From Lolium rigidum (Eukaryota > Streptophyta > Magnoliopsida > Poales > Poaceae): DNA of 64,000 nucleotides. The notes beneath the pieces were generated by a model. It had not been told where the DNA came from. It worked only from the letters and a program-made list of their open reading frames with translations, and made no database searches. Shown here piece after piece: positions 24,930-37,291 of the stretch. Numbering within the stretch: the stretch's first letter is position 1; each line of letters starts with the position of its first letter. The translations under genes and the position numbers were made by a program. The stretch covers positions 267,229,687 through 267,293,686 of the forward strand of contig NC_061510.1 in the NCBI RefSeq assembly GCF_022539505.1, read 5' to 3'.

Positions 24930-25740
24930 GTCAAAACTTAAATGGGCCGGCCCATTTAACATGTGGGGTCCACATTACGACTACTCGGGCCGGCCCAAGA
25001 AGTAAGTGGGTCGGGCCGAAACACAAGTGGGTCCCACTTTCCGTTAAAGGGCCGGCCCATTTAGTGTGTGGGGTCCACCGTGTAGCAAGTGGGCCGGCCA
25101 AAAACACAAGTGGGTCCCACTTTCCAGTTAAAGGGTCGGCCCATTTAGTATGTGGGGTCCACCTTTTAGCAAGTGGGCCGGCCCAACAAGATAGTGGGCC
25201 GGCCAAAAACACAGGTGGGTCCCACTTTCTCGTTAAAGGGCCGGCCCATTTGGTGTGTGGGGTCCACCATATAGCAAGTGGGCCGGCCCAACAAGATAGT
25301 GGGCCGGGCCAAAAGCACGGGGGGTCCCCCCTTCCCGTTAAAAGGCCGGCCCATTTAGTATGTGGGGTCCACCATATAGCAAGTGGGCCGGCCCAACAAG
25401 ATAGTGGGCCGGCCAAAAACACATGTGGGTCCCACCTTCCCGTTAAAGGGCCGGCCCATTTAGTATGTGGGGTCCACCATATAGCAAGTGGGCCGCCCAA
25501 CAAGATAGTGGGCCGGGCCAAAAACACATGTGGGTCCCACCTCCCTGTTAAAGGGCCGGCCCATTTACCATGTGGGACCACCATATACCAAATGGGCTAG
25601 CCCAACAAGATAGTGGGCCGGCCCAATAAGCATGTGGATCCCACTATCGTGTAACCGGGCAGGCCTACTAAAGAAGTGGGCCGGCCCAAAATGAAAGTGG
25701 GTCCCACACTCACCGTAAGTGGGCCGGCCCAATCTATTGT
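24930..25740 (+). repeat. CACTA left subterminal tandem array
   Basis: About seven units of roughly 105 bp (one of 83 bp), each holding GGGCCGGCCCATTTAGTATG, GTGGGGTCCACC and AAGTGGGCCGG. The palindromic GGCCGGCC core repeats two or three times per unit. Long open frames on both strands here are a by-product of the repeat. Subterminal arrays of this sort are where En/Spm-type transposases bind. Confidence 0.88.
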
Positions 25741-28360
25741 AGTGCCCTACTTGTTTGACTAGTCAACATGCATTAAATTTCATGAGCCTAAAATCTGATA
25801 TCAATGATACAAACAATTACATACACAAATAAAACAAGTAGGAAAATTACAAGGCAATTCATGTGCCCAAATAAAAAAATTACATAGAATCATTGAGGAC
25901 TTCTATTAGCATAATCAATAACACGTTGACATTTGGCAATCGCCTTGATTGAATCTTGTGTACTCTTTGTCAACATATCGGCTACGAGATCTTAAAGCAA
26001 GCAATACCATGTCTTTTATAAAGTACAACCTTGAGATATTTACTCGTTTGATGAAAGCAATGGTCTAGGTTGACTGGCTATGAGAAGATGCATCGAAGAA
26101 ATATCGAAGTTTTTGTGGGCCTCACTTCTAATGAAGATTGCTTCATCACAACTCGCATTCCGATAATAATGCAAAAAGAGTTAAACGATGAACTATGCAA
26201 ACATTTATTATGCAATGTAGATATAAGATAATAACAAGTTGCATAAATAAGACAATGTATGGAACTTGTACTAAGCACAAACTTACATCATAATGTTGCA
26301 CAGTGGTCGCTACGGATCCTTTTTGGCGACTATCTTCTAATGATGACTCGCTTCATTAAAACTGCATTCGGTAACATTGCAAACATAGTTACAACAATTA
26401 ACTATTCAAACATGTATTACGCAATGTAGAGATCGGATAACATCATGTAGCGTAAATAAGCACAAGATAAGATAAGATGCATGTACTAAGCACATACCGG
26501 CTCGCCGCAGGTCCTTCTCTTGCGTGCACTAGTCGTGGTCAACATGCCCGTCATTTTAGGTTCAGCCATCAAGTGAAATGCTAATCCTCCTCGCTCCATT
26601 GTCCTTAATCCGTGTTTAGATATCACATTTAAGACCAAGTCACCTGGTTTCAAATAACAAAAAACTTGAGCCGCCAAATGAATAAGCCAATATTTACCGG
26701 ATATCGCATTAAAACCAACTAGATGTTGCTTTGCATGAGATACGAATTTCGTACATTCAGTATTTAGAGTAGGGTAATGCCAAGGTTTTCCACATAAAGT
26801 AAACCGGCATTAAGAATGACCAAATGTCGGGTTCAAATCACCTTCGCAGCTTTCTCCAAGAGAAGCATATCAAATAGGCGTAAACATAGTAAAGCATGAA
26901 TGGCATTGCTATGGCAGGGTTCCAAGTGTTAATCTCTTGCATAAGGAACAATGCATATAGGTTATAGATAATAACTGAAGTAAACCGCCAAAATTACCAA
27001 CCAAGAACTCAGATTCCAACCTTCCCTAGCGTCCCCGCTGTTAATGTTGGATGTTCTAATAAGTGGTTCGCATGATCAATCCCTAGGAAAAATAACATTG
27101 ACAAGTCGGCCTATGATAATACAAAGACCAGACATGCACGCAAAGAATAACTATATTAGCTAAAGACGAGGTATAATAGAAAGCAGATTGGAAATGCACA
27201 TAGCATGATTATAAAAGCAAGTAGTGAGAATAGCGAGACACGAGAAAACAGCTAGCGCCTAGCGGTGAGCTAATGACGTGGTATAAGAACAAGCAGATTG
27301 GAAATGCCCATAGCATGACTATAAAAGCAATGCGACAATAGCATGCAGTACAAAAACAGATTAGCAGCAAATGAATGGGTATAAGGCTATAAATATGTGG
27401 ATGCACACAGCTGTCGATAGAATGAACAGGATGGTAGCGACCGGATAATGCTTTTGTACTGTACAATATTTAAACAAACTTCATGCGAAGCAACACATCA
27501 AGAAAGTTAACGGCATATGAGATCGGCAAATAACTACACAAAACATGGCTAAAGAAACACCGCGATCTAACGGGCCAGCGTACTAACCAAGCTGCGGCGG
27601 GGTGGACGGGGGCGGCAACTTGCATTCCAGCGGCGGCGAACGCGGGAGACGATGAATCGACCCTGTTTCAGGAGAAGCGGGCGTTAGTGAAGCAGATCTG
27701 GTTGGCTGGCAAGGGATTCGGTGAAGTTGATACAGCCGCTGCGCCGAGGTAGTCGGTGGCGAGGTCGGCGGTGAAGCAGATCCGTCGGTGGCGAAGTCGG
27801 CGGTGAAGCAGATCCGTCGGTGGCGAGGTCGGCGGTGAAGCAGATCCGTCGGTGACGAGGGCGGCGGGGAGCGGATCGGGTGGGTGGACAGCCAACACGA
27901 TCAAGGCTACGCCGTGGAGGAGCATGCCGGCGGCGAAGCGCATCTAGTACTCGTAGAGAGTCGCAGCTTTGGCGTGTGAGAGTATTTTTGAGCTAATGGG
28001 GCGAATGGTTGGTGGGTGGGTGTGGGCCCGTGGGGAGGGTTCGGGATCTAGGCAAGATATTTCATTGTTACCGAATGAGCCCTCCATGGTCGGTGGGTTG
28101 TAGCTTCCCGACCCGGGTTAAAAGGGTAAAACTGGTCACGGGATTTTCGAATGGATGCGGCGGGATGATTTGGCGCGCGGCCGAAATTTTCAGTTTCAAG
28201 CTACGAGCAGAACGACAAAAATAATGTTCTTCCCCGGGGAGCTCTCATTTCTTCCTCTTCTCTTTCTCTCTCGAGTCTTTCCCACTCCCCCGGCTCCTCT
28301 CCCCTTCTCTCCGGCGGCCTCGCCGGCGGAGACGAGGCCGACTTCTCTCTGTATATTGTA
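25741..28360. other. CACTA interior, no recognised gene
   Basis: Mostly short frames without domains. Two similar sentences about 250 bp apart occur near 26010-26180 and 26285-26460 (TTCATCA or TTCATTA, then AAACATTTATTATGCAATGTAGA or a variant), and a further duplicated pair lies near 27170-27320 (GATTGGAAATGC). A pyrimidine-rich stretch at 28240-28350 looks like a leader or promoter but leads to no clear gene. Confidence 0.4.
27758..27862 (+). repeat. 32-bp minisatellite, about 3 copies
   Basis: Unit GGCGAGGTCGGCGGTGAAGC followed by AGATCCGTCGGT, repeated at 27758, 27790 and 27822 with one or two changes. Confidence 0.85.
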
Positions 28361-28488
28361 CACCCTCCGAACTAAATTAATTGATTCAACTTTCCTTAGA
28401 CGTGTATGTATCTAGAGTAAAAACATGTGTGGATACATCCATATTTAGATAAGCAAAGTTGAGTCAGCTAATTTGGATCCGAGGGAGT
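28361..28488. mobile_element. Stowaway-type MITE
   Basis: About 128 bp next to TA on the left (28359-28360). The left end is CACCCTCCGAACTAAATTAA; the right end on the minus strand is ACTCCCTCGGATCCAAATTA. It has the family interior TGTATGTATCTAGA and GATACATCCATATTTAGA. The same family occurs at 35297, 36873 and 58497. Confidence 0.8.
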
Positions 28489-28535
28489 TAGTGTTGTTGT
28501 AAGCTTAGATCCAAGATGTTTCCCATGAGCAAGTA

Positions 28536-28910
28536 ATGGCGCAATGGAGTCGGGGATCTCGTCATTGGCTTCAGATCCGGCCTCGTGGTGAATCTGGGCG
28601 GATCTTGCCGGCCAAACCCCGATCCGGTGCCATCAATGTGATGGCGCTAACGGTGAGGCTTGCTTTGGTCGCGCTTCCGTATCCGGCCAATGGGGAAGTC
28701 AAGTCGCTAAAGTTCACAAGCTCGGGGCATACGACGACGTCATCCGTCTTGCCCGTGCACATCTTGGCCTTCGGCCGGCCCTTCTCGCAGCCAATATGCC
28801 GTTGCCGAGGCCCTTCTTCTCCTTCGTCCCGGCGACTACCGGCGACACCGTCCCAAGTGGTGCGTCCCCGGCGACGGAGTTGCCGGAAAGGATGCGGAGC
28901 AGAGATCTGA
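28536..28910 (+). other. Open frame of 124 codons, unrecognised
   Basis: ATG at 28536, GC-rich, with a Ser/Arg-rich C-terminus. No domain is visible and there is no clear promoter. It may be chance or captured sequence within the CACTA. Confidence 0.25.
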
Positions 28911-29029
28911 TGTGCGGTCGAGAAGGACTCGATTGATTTTCTTCTATATGTTTTGGGGTCCTTTTTGTAAAGTTGCAGGTTCTATTAGTTATTGTCTAGT
29001 ACTTTTGGTCCTCTATGTAATTTTTTGGC

Positions 29030-32000
29030 CTAGTTTCCATTGGCACTGATAAACTTGAATTTTGACAAGTTCACAGGGAAAAAAATTCCTTTGCACATAT
29101 GGCCTATCATGTATAAACATTCTTGAGATTTAAACTATATGTAATGTGCCATGCATTAACCCTAAACCATATATATGTAACTAACCCTAGCTGATCAAAC
29201 CCTACTTAATTAAAACAAATAACCCTAAACTATACGCATGCACTTTATGCGCAAAGGCGCGGTGCCTCTAATAATGTGTGTGCGCACTCGATCGATGATC
29301 CCTAAACCTTATACAACCCTGAAACCCTAATCCCTAATCCCTAAACCCTAAACACCCTAAACACTAAACCCTATACCCTAAACCCTAACCCTAAACCCTA
29401 ATTAAACCCTATATATAGGCCAACGACACTTAATTGTGCATCAAGCGAGCCGGGGGTGCCTCGCGGTCCTCTAATTAAATTAAATGTGCCATGCATTAAC
29501 CCTAAACCATATATATGTAACTAACCATAGCTAATCAACCCTACTTAATGAAAACACATAACCCTAAAGTATACTAGCTATAACCCGATCTAATAAAAAC
29601 ATGCTCTATATATAGCAAGCTAGCTAGCAAACCTTAGATTAACACCAATTAATATATACATGGCCTATATCGATCATGTTGTATAACATATCCCCGAGAT
29701 TCATTAATTAATTATATAATTATCGTGATAAATTAATTAACTCTAATTTTGACAAGTTCTCTCGAATGAAAACACATTTGATTAAGTTGCCTCATAATAT
29801 ATATATATATATATAATTAGTGTGCATGCATGTCCTACCATGCATTCGTGCATATGTTTTAATGTATATTTGAACATATTCTTGGGGATTTCAATCTCTC
29901 TCTCTCTCGATCATCTATATATCGTTGGTGGCCAAAAAACACTCATATATATGCATGCAATTTATGCGTAAAGGCGCGGGTGCCTCTAATAATGTGTGTG
30001 CGCACTCGATCGATGATCCCTAAACCTTAAACAACCCTAAAACCGTAAATATATAATCCCTAATCCCTAAACCTAAACACCCTAAACACTAAACCCTAAA
30101 ACCGGCCTAGACCCTAACCCTAACCCTAACCCTAAACCCTAGCTAACCCTAAACCCTAATTAAACCCTATGTATATGCCAACGACACTTAATTGTGCATC
30201 GAGCAGGCCAGGGGTGCCTCTCGCGGTCCTCTAATTAAATTAAATGTGCCATGCATTAACACTAAACCATATATATGTAACTAACCCTAGCTAATCAACC
30301 CTACTTAATTAAAACACATAACCCTAAACTATACTAGCTAGCTATAACCCGATCTAATAAAAACATGCTCTATATATTGCAGCTAGCTAGCAAACCGTAG
30401 ATTAACACCAATTAAAATATACATGGCCTATATCGATCATGTTGTATAACATATCCCCGAGATTCATTAATTAATTATATAATTATCGTGATAAATTAAT
30501 TAACTTGAATTTTGACAAGTTCTCTCGAATGAAAACACATTTGATTAAGTTGCCTCATAATATATATAATTAGTGTGCATGCATGGCCTACAATGCATTC
30601 GTGCATATATTTTATTGTATATTTGAACATATTCTTGGGGATTTCAATCTCTCTCTCGATCATCTATATATCGTTGGTGGCCCAAAAAACACACATATAT
30701 ACGCATGCACTTTATGCGTAAAGGCGCGGGTGCCTCGATCTAATAATGTGTGTGCGCACTCGATGATCCCTAAAACCTTAAACAACCCTAAAACCCTAAA
30801 TCCCTAATCCATAAACCCTAAACCCTAAACACCCTAAACACTAAACCCTATACCCTAGACCCTAAACCCTAACCCTAACCCTAACCCTACCCCTCTGCCC
30901 TAGCTAACCCTAAACCCTAATTAAACCCTATGTATAGGCCAACGACACTTAATTGTGCATCGAGCAGCCCAGGGGTGCCTCGCGGTCCTCTAATTAAATT
31001 AATTAAATGCGCCATGCATTAACCCTAAACCATATATATATGTAACTAACCCAAGCTAATCAACCCTACTTAATTAAAACACATAACCCTAAACTATACT
31101 AGATATAACCCGATCTAATAAAAACATGCTCTATATGTAGCAGCTAGCTAGCAAACCGTAGATTAACACCAATTAAAATATACATGGCCTATATCGATCA
31201 TGTTGTATAACATATCCCTGAGATTCATTAATTAATTATATAATTATCGTGATAAATTAATTAACTTGAATTTTGACAAGTTCTCTCGAATGAAAACACA
31301 TTTGATTAAGTTGCCTCATAATATATATATATAATTAGTGTGCATGCATGGCCTACAATGCATTCGTGCATATATTTTAATGTATATTTGAACATATATA
31401 TTCTTGGGGATTTCAATCTCGATCTCTCTCTCTCGATCATCTATATATCGTTATTGGTGGCCCAAAAAACACACATATATACGCATGCACTTTATGCGTA
31501 ATTAAAGGCGCGCGCGGGTGCCTCTAATAATGTGTGTGCGCACTCGATCGATGATCCCTAAACCTTAAACAACCCCTAAAACCTTAAATCCCTAATCCCT
31601 AATAATCCCTAATCCATAATCCCTAAACCCTAAACACTCTAAACACTAAACCCTAAACCCTAAACCCTAGCCCTAGCCCTAACCCTAACCCTAACCCTAA
31701 CCCTAAACCCTAGCTAACCCTAAACCCTAAACCCTAGACCCTAAACCCTAACCCTAACCCTAACCCTAAACCCTAGCTAACCCTAAAACCCTAATTAAAC
31801 CCTATATATGTATAGGCCAACGACACTTAATTGTGCATCGAGCAGGCCAGGGGGTGCCTCGCGGTCCTCTAATTAAATTAAATGTGCCATGCGCGCATTA
31901 ACCCTAAACCATATATATGTAACTAACCCTAGATAATCAACCCTACTTAATTAAAACACATAACCCTAAACTGTACTAGCTAGCTATAACCCGATCTAAT

Positions 32001-32865
32001 AAAAACATGCTCTATATATAGCATCTAGCTAGCTAGCAAACCGTAGATTAACACCAATTAAAATATACATGGCCTATATCAATTTTAATATATATTTGAA
32101 CATATTCTAGGGGATTTCAATCTCTCTCTCTCTCGATCATCTATATATCGTTGTTGGTGGCAAAAAACACACACATACATATATACGCATGCACTATATG
32201 CGCGAGGCGCGGGGTGCCTCTAATAATGTGTGTGCGCACTCGATCGATGATCCCTAAATAACCTTAAACAACCCTAAAACTCCCCTAAACCCTAAACACC
32301 CTAAACACTAAACCCTAGACCCTAAACACCCTAAACACTAAACCCTAAATCCTAGCTAGACCCTAAACACCGTAAACACTAAACCCTAAACCCTAAACCC
32401 TAAACACCCTAAACACTAATTAATTAAACCCTAAACCCTAGACCCTAAACACCCTAAACTAAACCCTAGACCCTATAGCTAGCTAAACACCCTAAACACT
32501 AAACCCTAAACCCTAGCTAACCCTAAACCCTAATTAAACCCTATATATAGGCCAACGACACTTAATTGTGCATCAAGCAGGCCAGGGGTGCCTAGCTCGT
32601 GGTCCTCTAGTTAAATTAAATGTGCCATGCATTAACCCTAAACCATATATATAACTAACCCCTAGCTAATCAAACCCTAGTTCATTAAAACACATAACCC
32701 TAAACTATACTAGCTAGCTATAACCCGATCTAATAAAAACATGCTCGATCTATATATATAGCAGCTAGCTAGCAAATTAAACGGTAGATTAACACCAATT
32801 AATATATACGACATGGCCTATATCGATTTCAATCGCTCTCTCGTATGTAGATCTCTCTCTACCTC

Positions 32866-32897
<32 letters not shown>

Positions 32898-33000
32898 GTT
32901 AATTGGTGGCCAACAACACACACATACACTTTGTGCGCAAAGGCATGCGCCTCTAATAATGTGTGCGCAGCCGATCAATCTAGTTTTGATTAATCATAGC
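29030..33000. repeat. Tandem array with telomere-like repeats, 5 units
   Basis: Five units of about 730-880 bp. The anchor TTAATTGTGCATC recurs near 29430, 30187, 30948, 31827 and 32560. Each unit has ATGCACTTTATGCG or a variant, then TGTGTGCGCACTCGAT, then 150-350 bp of CCCTAAA/CCCTAA repeats, then CCAACGACACTTAATTGTGC and an AT-rich part with TCATTAATTAATTATATAAT. The last unit decays into a CT-rich microsatellite (32835-32900). CCCTAAA is the plant telomere repeat in the C-rich sense. The array lies wholly inside the CACTA, so this is not a chromosome end. Confidence 0.92.
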
Positions 33001-34125
33001 ACACAAATAAAGAAGTTGTATTTGAATCCACACAACCTAATCTAAAACACATAACCCCTAACATGGCCTAATTAATTAACCCCTTCTCTCTACCTAATTA
33101 GTGGAAATTGCACAAAATCAAAAGGGGTCCCTCACTAATTGTGCATATCTGCTAGATTGTGATAAACTTTTGCCCCATATATATTTGGTGGATGGGTGCA
33201 TCTTGGCATGTAAAACAATTAGTGTTTGCAAATGGTGTTGTCAAAATTTATGTACAAATGATTTCTTTCCATCCAAAGTGCATAAAATGGGAGTTTTAAT
33301 GAAGAAAGTACAAATAAAACAGCTCAACATGCTTCCACACCCCGATTTCCACACGAAGTAGAACATATTTAAAGGATAATTCCACAGTTTTACTATTTTT
33401 CAAGCAACTTTGCTAATTTTCCCCCACTCACATGACTTTATGTCGATTTAACGAAAATATGGCGAATTTCAACTACATGGGCGGGATAGTTTGAATTGTG
33501 CGCGCGGCAAAGGGAACCGCCTATTCCTCAACCTTGTGCACGGCAAATTACACACGCAACTCCATTAAACGCCATTTAATTATCACCCCGGCGGCCCGGC
33601 CGCATGACCCCCCACCCACCCCCTCACAACTTATCCCCGTCCGTGCGAAGAGCTTCCCTCCCCGTCCCGTCCGTGCGAAGAAGAAGCTTCCCCTCCCCGT
33701 CGTTCTTCTCGAGATGCACCGGCGGTCAAGTTGATCCACGGTAGGGCTGCTATCTCTAGCTCAATCATGTATCGGGCAAGACGGCCTAACGATTTATATT
33801 TTCTTGATGCTGCTAAAAAAATTCGTCAGTATGCTCGAACTAATTGGCACTTTATAGTTTTCCGCTCGATTTGTCATCGATCAATTTGTTGATTTGCGTG
33901 GGCATATAGAGTCGGCTCCGCACTCGATCCGTTAATTTGCTGAAATGCCATGGCGTAGTTTTGTACACGATCTCGTTTGCTAAAATGTCGATGGGCATTT
34001 TTTGTTTTGTACTCGACATGATTGCTGAAATGCATAATCATGTAGTATAGTTTTGTACTCGATTGATATACATTTCCTACTTCGCCTTAAATTAATCACC
34101 AACCACAGTATCTCATAATTAAACA
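33001..34125. other. CACTA interior, leader-like region
   Basis: A frame at 33101-33361 (+, 86 codons) has no recognisable domain. A GC-rich patch at 33590-33730 with a duplicated CCGTCCGTGCGAAGA stretch precedes the transposase remnant and could have been its promoter and 5' leader. Confidence 0.35.
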
Positions 34126-34371
34126 GATGGACAGAACTTGGTACCGCATGGACACTTATGTTCCCCTTCATATATAAATGGTGTTCAACCCTTTATGGGG
34201 TTTATTAGAGCTCATGAAGGTCACAACCCGGACGTGTATTGCCCGCGCCGCACATGTATGAATGGTGAGAAGAGGCCTCACCCCGTAGTGGCAGATCATT
34301 TACACATTTTTGGGATGGACCGCACATATGTTAGGCGGGTTTAGCATGGTGAACCATATAATGATCCTTTA
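34126..34371 (+). pseudogene. CACTA transposase-associated domain remnant
   Basis: Starts ATGGACAGAACTTGGTACCG (MDRTWYRMDTYV), a common start of TNPD-type proteins. It continues, after a one-base frameshift near 34165, with INGVQPFMGFIRAHEG, VYCPRRTC, VADHLHIFGMDRTYVRRV and, after a stop (TAG, 34341-34343), HGEPYN. The spacing of Trp, the two Cys (normally CPCxxC, here CPRRTC), HL and HGE fits the N-terminal transposase-associated domain (PF13963-like). The catalytic part of the protein was not found downstream, so the element had lost autonomy. Confidence 0.7.
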
Positions 34372-34727
34372 GCGAGAGAAGCAGATCTTGATCACACTGT
34401 ATGTGTGCTGGCATATGTAGTTAATTATTTATATTGATGCTGCCGCTGTTTCAATCAATAGTTTGCATTGTTGTGCAAGGTTCTGTACTCAAATTTAACT
34501 TGTTGCAGATGGATGGACGGGAAGGAGAGAAAAAACGCTTGCTCCAGGAAACGGGTTTCAGCTCTGGGACATGTGCTGTGCCAGATGAGAAAGTAAATAT
34601 GTAAAACGGCATTTGTTCAGGTTGCATCCCTTAGATGTTTGTCTAATCGGTTGATGTACTAATTGCAGAAGCATAGAGTTGAAGAGGTCTCTCGCTTGAT
34701 GGGAGATTTGAAGATGAATCTCAGCTT

Positions 34728-35074
34728 GATGCACCCGTGGATGGTACCGATGACGAGCCTTTCATAGACGAAGGTCCCGCACCCGAGATTATCCAGCCTA
34801 CGAAGGAGGCCGTGGACCGAGTACACGGCCTTTGCGTTGAAGTGGATGCACGCCCGGAGATCATCGTGGGCGTCCGGTAGTCTCAAGACCAGCCAGCCCT
34901 CGATGCACCCGTGGATGGTACCGATGACGAGCCTCTCATAGACGAAGGTCCCGCACCCGAGATTATCCAGCCTACGTAAGGAGGCCGTGGACCGAGTACA
35001 CAGCCTTTGCGTTGAAGAGGATGCACACCGGAGATCATCGTGGGCGTCCCGTAGTCTCGGGACCACCCAGCCCC
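34728..35074 (+). repeat. 174-bp direct tandem duplication
   Basis: Two units (34728-34901 and 34902-35074) about 95 percent alike. The plus frame of the first unit is acidic (DAPVDGTDDEP, IDEGPAPEIIQPT) and could be a linker of the original transposon protein. The same repeat gives a long but probably meaningless minus-strand frame (34659-35081). Confidence 0.8.
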
Positions 35075-35296
35075 GATGCAAAATGTTGAGCTACTTTATG
35101 ATTCGTACTCTTATGTTCTCGGTGCTGTAGTATGTTATGATTTGTACGCCTTTGGCGCTAGATTAAGCATTCGGTGGATGATCGCGTTGCAAAATTCGAC
35201 ACCCACACAATCGCTCATCGTATGAGTAGTAGCACAATTACTTGTACAGCCGATTCCCGCCGCCGCATTAGTTGGTAGCATGAAACACTTTCAGTA

Positions 35297-35408
35297 CTCC
35301 ACTCCGATTCATATTAATTGACTCAATTTCGTCTAGATATGGATGTATCTAGATGCATTTGTTAACTAGACTAACAAACTTGAGTCAGTTAATATGAATC
35401 CGTGTAAA
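35297..35408. mobile_element. Stowaway-type MITE
   Basis: Begins CTCCACTCCGATTCATATTA after TA (35295-35296), has the family core GATATGGATGTATCTAGATG, and ends with the inverted GAGTCAGTTAATATGAATCC. The right terminal bases are eroded. Confidence 0.72.
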
Positions 35409-35432
35409 CCGCCCAGCCCTCGAGCAGCTAGT

Positions 35433-35966
35433 TTATTGACTCTGGACTCCAAGCCTCTCGCGGCAAGCCATCGACGAAGCTTTGACCAGATCTTGGACCG
35501 CAATTTTTTGTGTGTGGCGAATAGCAAAGCTTTGACCAGTTCCTCTCGGGATGCAGCACGCCGGTGAGCTTGCACGGTTGCCATGAGCACTTTCCGGCGG
35601 AACTTCCTCTTCGCCGCCCTCAAGCCGTCGCTCGCGAGACAACGACGCGAGTGCCTCGAGGTGGACGGAATTCCGGATCCGAGGGCGGGGGTCCGCATCG
35701 TCCGGGAACGATCTCCGACGGGTTAACGAGGACATGCATGGCGGCCACGGGATTTTTTTTTTTGGTTTGAGCTTGGGATTTGGGGTTTTTTCGGATAGGG
35801 GAGGAGGAACCGAGGAAGAGGAAGGAACAGCCGCGTGCTTGGCGCGTGGCGGCGTGCTTGAATTTCGAATTTTTGTGAAATGTTTCATTTCCCCGCTACA
35901 ACTCGGGAGTTTCTTGACGCGCCAATGCGTCCCGCCGGCCAGCTTCAAGTGAATTTGGGGTGCCAC
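35433..35966 (-). other. Open frame of 177 codons, unrecognised
   Basis: The minus-strand frame is Pro/Ser- and basic-rich (KTPNPKLKPKKKIPW). No domain was identified. It could be captured host exon material in the CACTA, or chance in GC-rich DNA. Confidence 0.25.
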
Positions 35967-36029
35967 GCTATGGGCCCTAGTTTCAGTGAGACATGTAATG
36001 ACTAGTCACATCAGTAAGTTCACTGTGTA

Positions 36030-36860
36030 ATAATATATGTTACCCCTCCCCTTTATGTAGCACCCCTTCTCTCCCTATCGAGTGCCAATTGCCGACGGAT
36101 GCAAGCCGCTAGCTCGATCCCCTCCTTTCGCCTCCACCATCCAGGCATCCAGCTTGGAGGGGCAAGCTGCATCTAGACCAAGCGGATTAGGTAGGACTAG
36201 TAATGTTCTTTCCTTTCTCGAGATCGGTTCTTTTTTCCTCTCCTCGCTATCTTGCGCATCTCTTTTCTATTCCGGGGCGAAGGGGCGTCTTTCTGGTCAC
36301 CCTCGAGCTGGGAGTGATTGATGGGGGTGGGGGCGGGGGCTACCTTTGCTTGGATTGGGGTGTTCTTCCTTTATTTGTCGACATTTGCAACCTTTGTAGT
36401 TTCTGCTGATCCTCACTGTATCTTTTGTCAGCTTGTACATGAAAGGTAAGACCTCGGCGGTGGGGGCAATGGAGCGTAAGGCCACCACGCATGTGGGCAG
36501 TTGGCTGAGCCTGAGCTGCGTCCCCAGCCCCGCGAAGCAGGTACTCCGTTTGATTATCCACTCTTTACCTTTTAAGTGTCTCTCTGCATCCTCAATCTGT
36601 TCCTCGTTCGGAATATGCTTAAAGTAGCACATGTCTTCAGCTCGTTTGTGCGTAAAGCCTCCGTGACACCATGCTCTATATTCTCCGTATCAGGTTGGTA
36701 CCTCCGAGTTCCGTGGCCGAGGCTATGGGGAACGAGAATAGCGCCCCCACCTGCCGCAGGAGCATGGCCCGATCTGCAAGACAAGAAGCGAAATGCCAAT
36801 GCCGAGTCGGGCGAGGACCGCCTGTGGGTAATTTTTTTAACCAACTTACCATGATGTAGT
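36030..36860 (+). other. Exon-like segments, unrecognised
   Basis: GC-rich stretches with splice-like borders, for example TTTTGTCAG before 36431 and CAG/GTACTCC after 36540. The frame between them reads MKGKTSAVGAMERK and SWLSLSCVPSP. Nothing here can be assigned to a family. Confidence 0.25.
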
Positions 36861-36872
36861 CTGAATCTGATA

Positions 36873-37245
36873 CTCCCTCAGATCCAAATTAATTGACTCA
36901 ACTATCTGTAGATACGGATGTATCTAGATGTGTTTTAGCTCTAGATACTACTGCCTCCATCCCAAAGCTTTCGGCTTATATTATTTTTAGAAAGTCAAAC
37001 TATACCATGTTTGACTAAGCTTTTACCAAAAATCGTAACATGCAAAATACAAAATTAATATCATTAAATAGATAATAAAATATATTTTCCTACGGTATCT
37101 ACAAAGTATTATATTTGTTGATAGAATGTTCTAAAATTTTGGTCAAACTTTGCTTGTTTTGATTTCTCAAAAATAAATAAGGCTTAAGCTTTTGGATGGT
37201 GGTAGTACATTCATATCTAGACAAAGCTGAGTTAACTAGTTTTTT
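36873..37245. mobile_element. Stowaway-type MITE split by another MITE
   Basis: Left part 36873-36948 (CTCCCTCAGATCCAAATTAA, then GATACGGATGTATCTAGATG). Right part about 37208-37245 (ATATCTAGACAAAGCTGAGT), ending in worn sequence. It is interrupted at TA by the MITE 36951-37205, a MITE-in-MITE nest. Confidence 0.72.
36951..37205. mobile_element. Stowaway-type MITE nested in another
   Basis: 255 bp between TA duplications (36949-36950 and 37206-37207). The left end is CTGCCTCCATCCCAAAGC; the right end on the minus strand is CTACCACCATCCAAAAGC. Family of the element at 637-5060. Confidence 0.85.
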
Positions 37246-37291
37246 GTCCGTCCATAGCTAGTGTTCACGCCGCAAAAGGCTAAGAGCATCC

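Noticed and set aside
24923..25600. Long open frames on both strands (225 and 217 codons)
   Set aside because: They arise from the roughly 105-bp CACTA subterminal repeat, whose frame stays open by chance; the translation is a repeat with no domain.
29330..32540. A chromosome end (true telomere)
   Set aside because: The telomere-like repeats alternate with spacers, do not run to an end, and lie inside a CACTA with both terminal repeats and a TSD.
29030..33000. CRISPR array or bacterial operon structures
   Set aside because: The sequence is plant nuclear DNA, repeats are far too long and spacers are not unique.
34659..35081. Minus-strand protein of 140 codons with internal repeat
   Set aside because: Produced by the 174-bp tandem duplication; the opposite strand has an acidic frame that fits better, and neither has a recognised domain.
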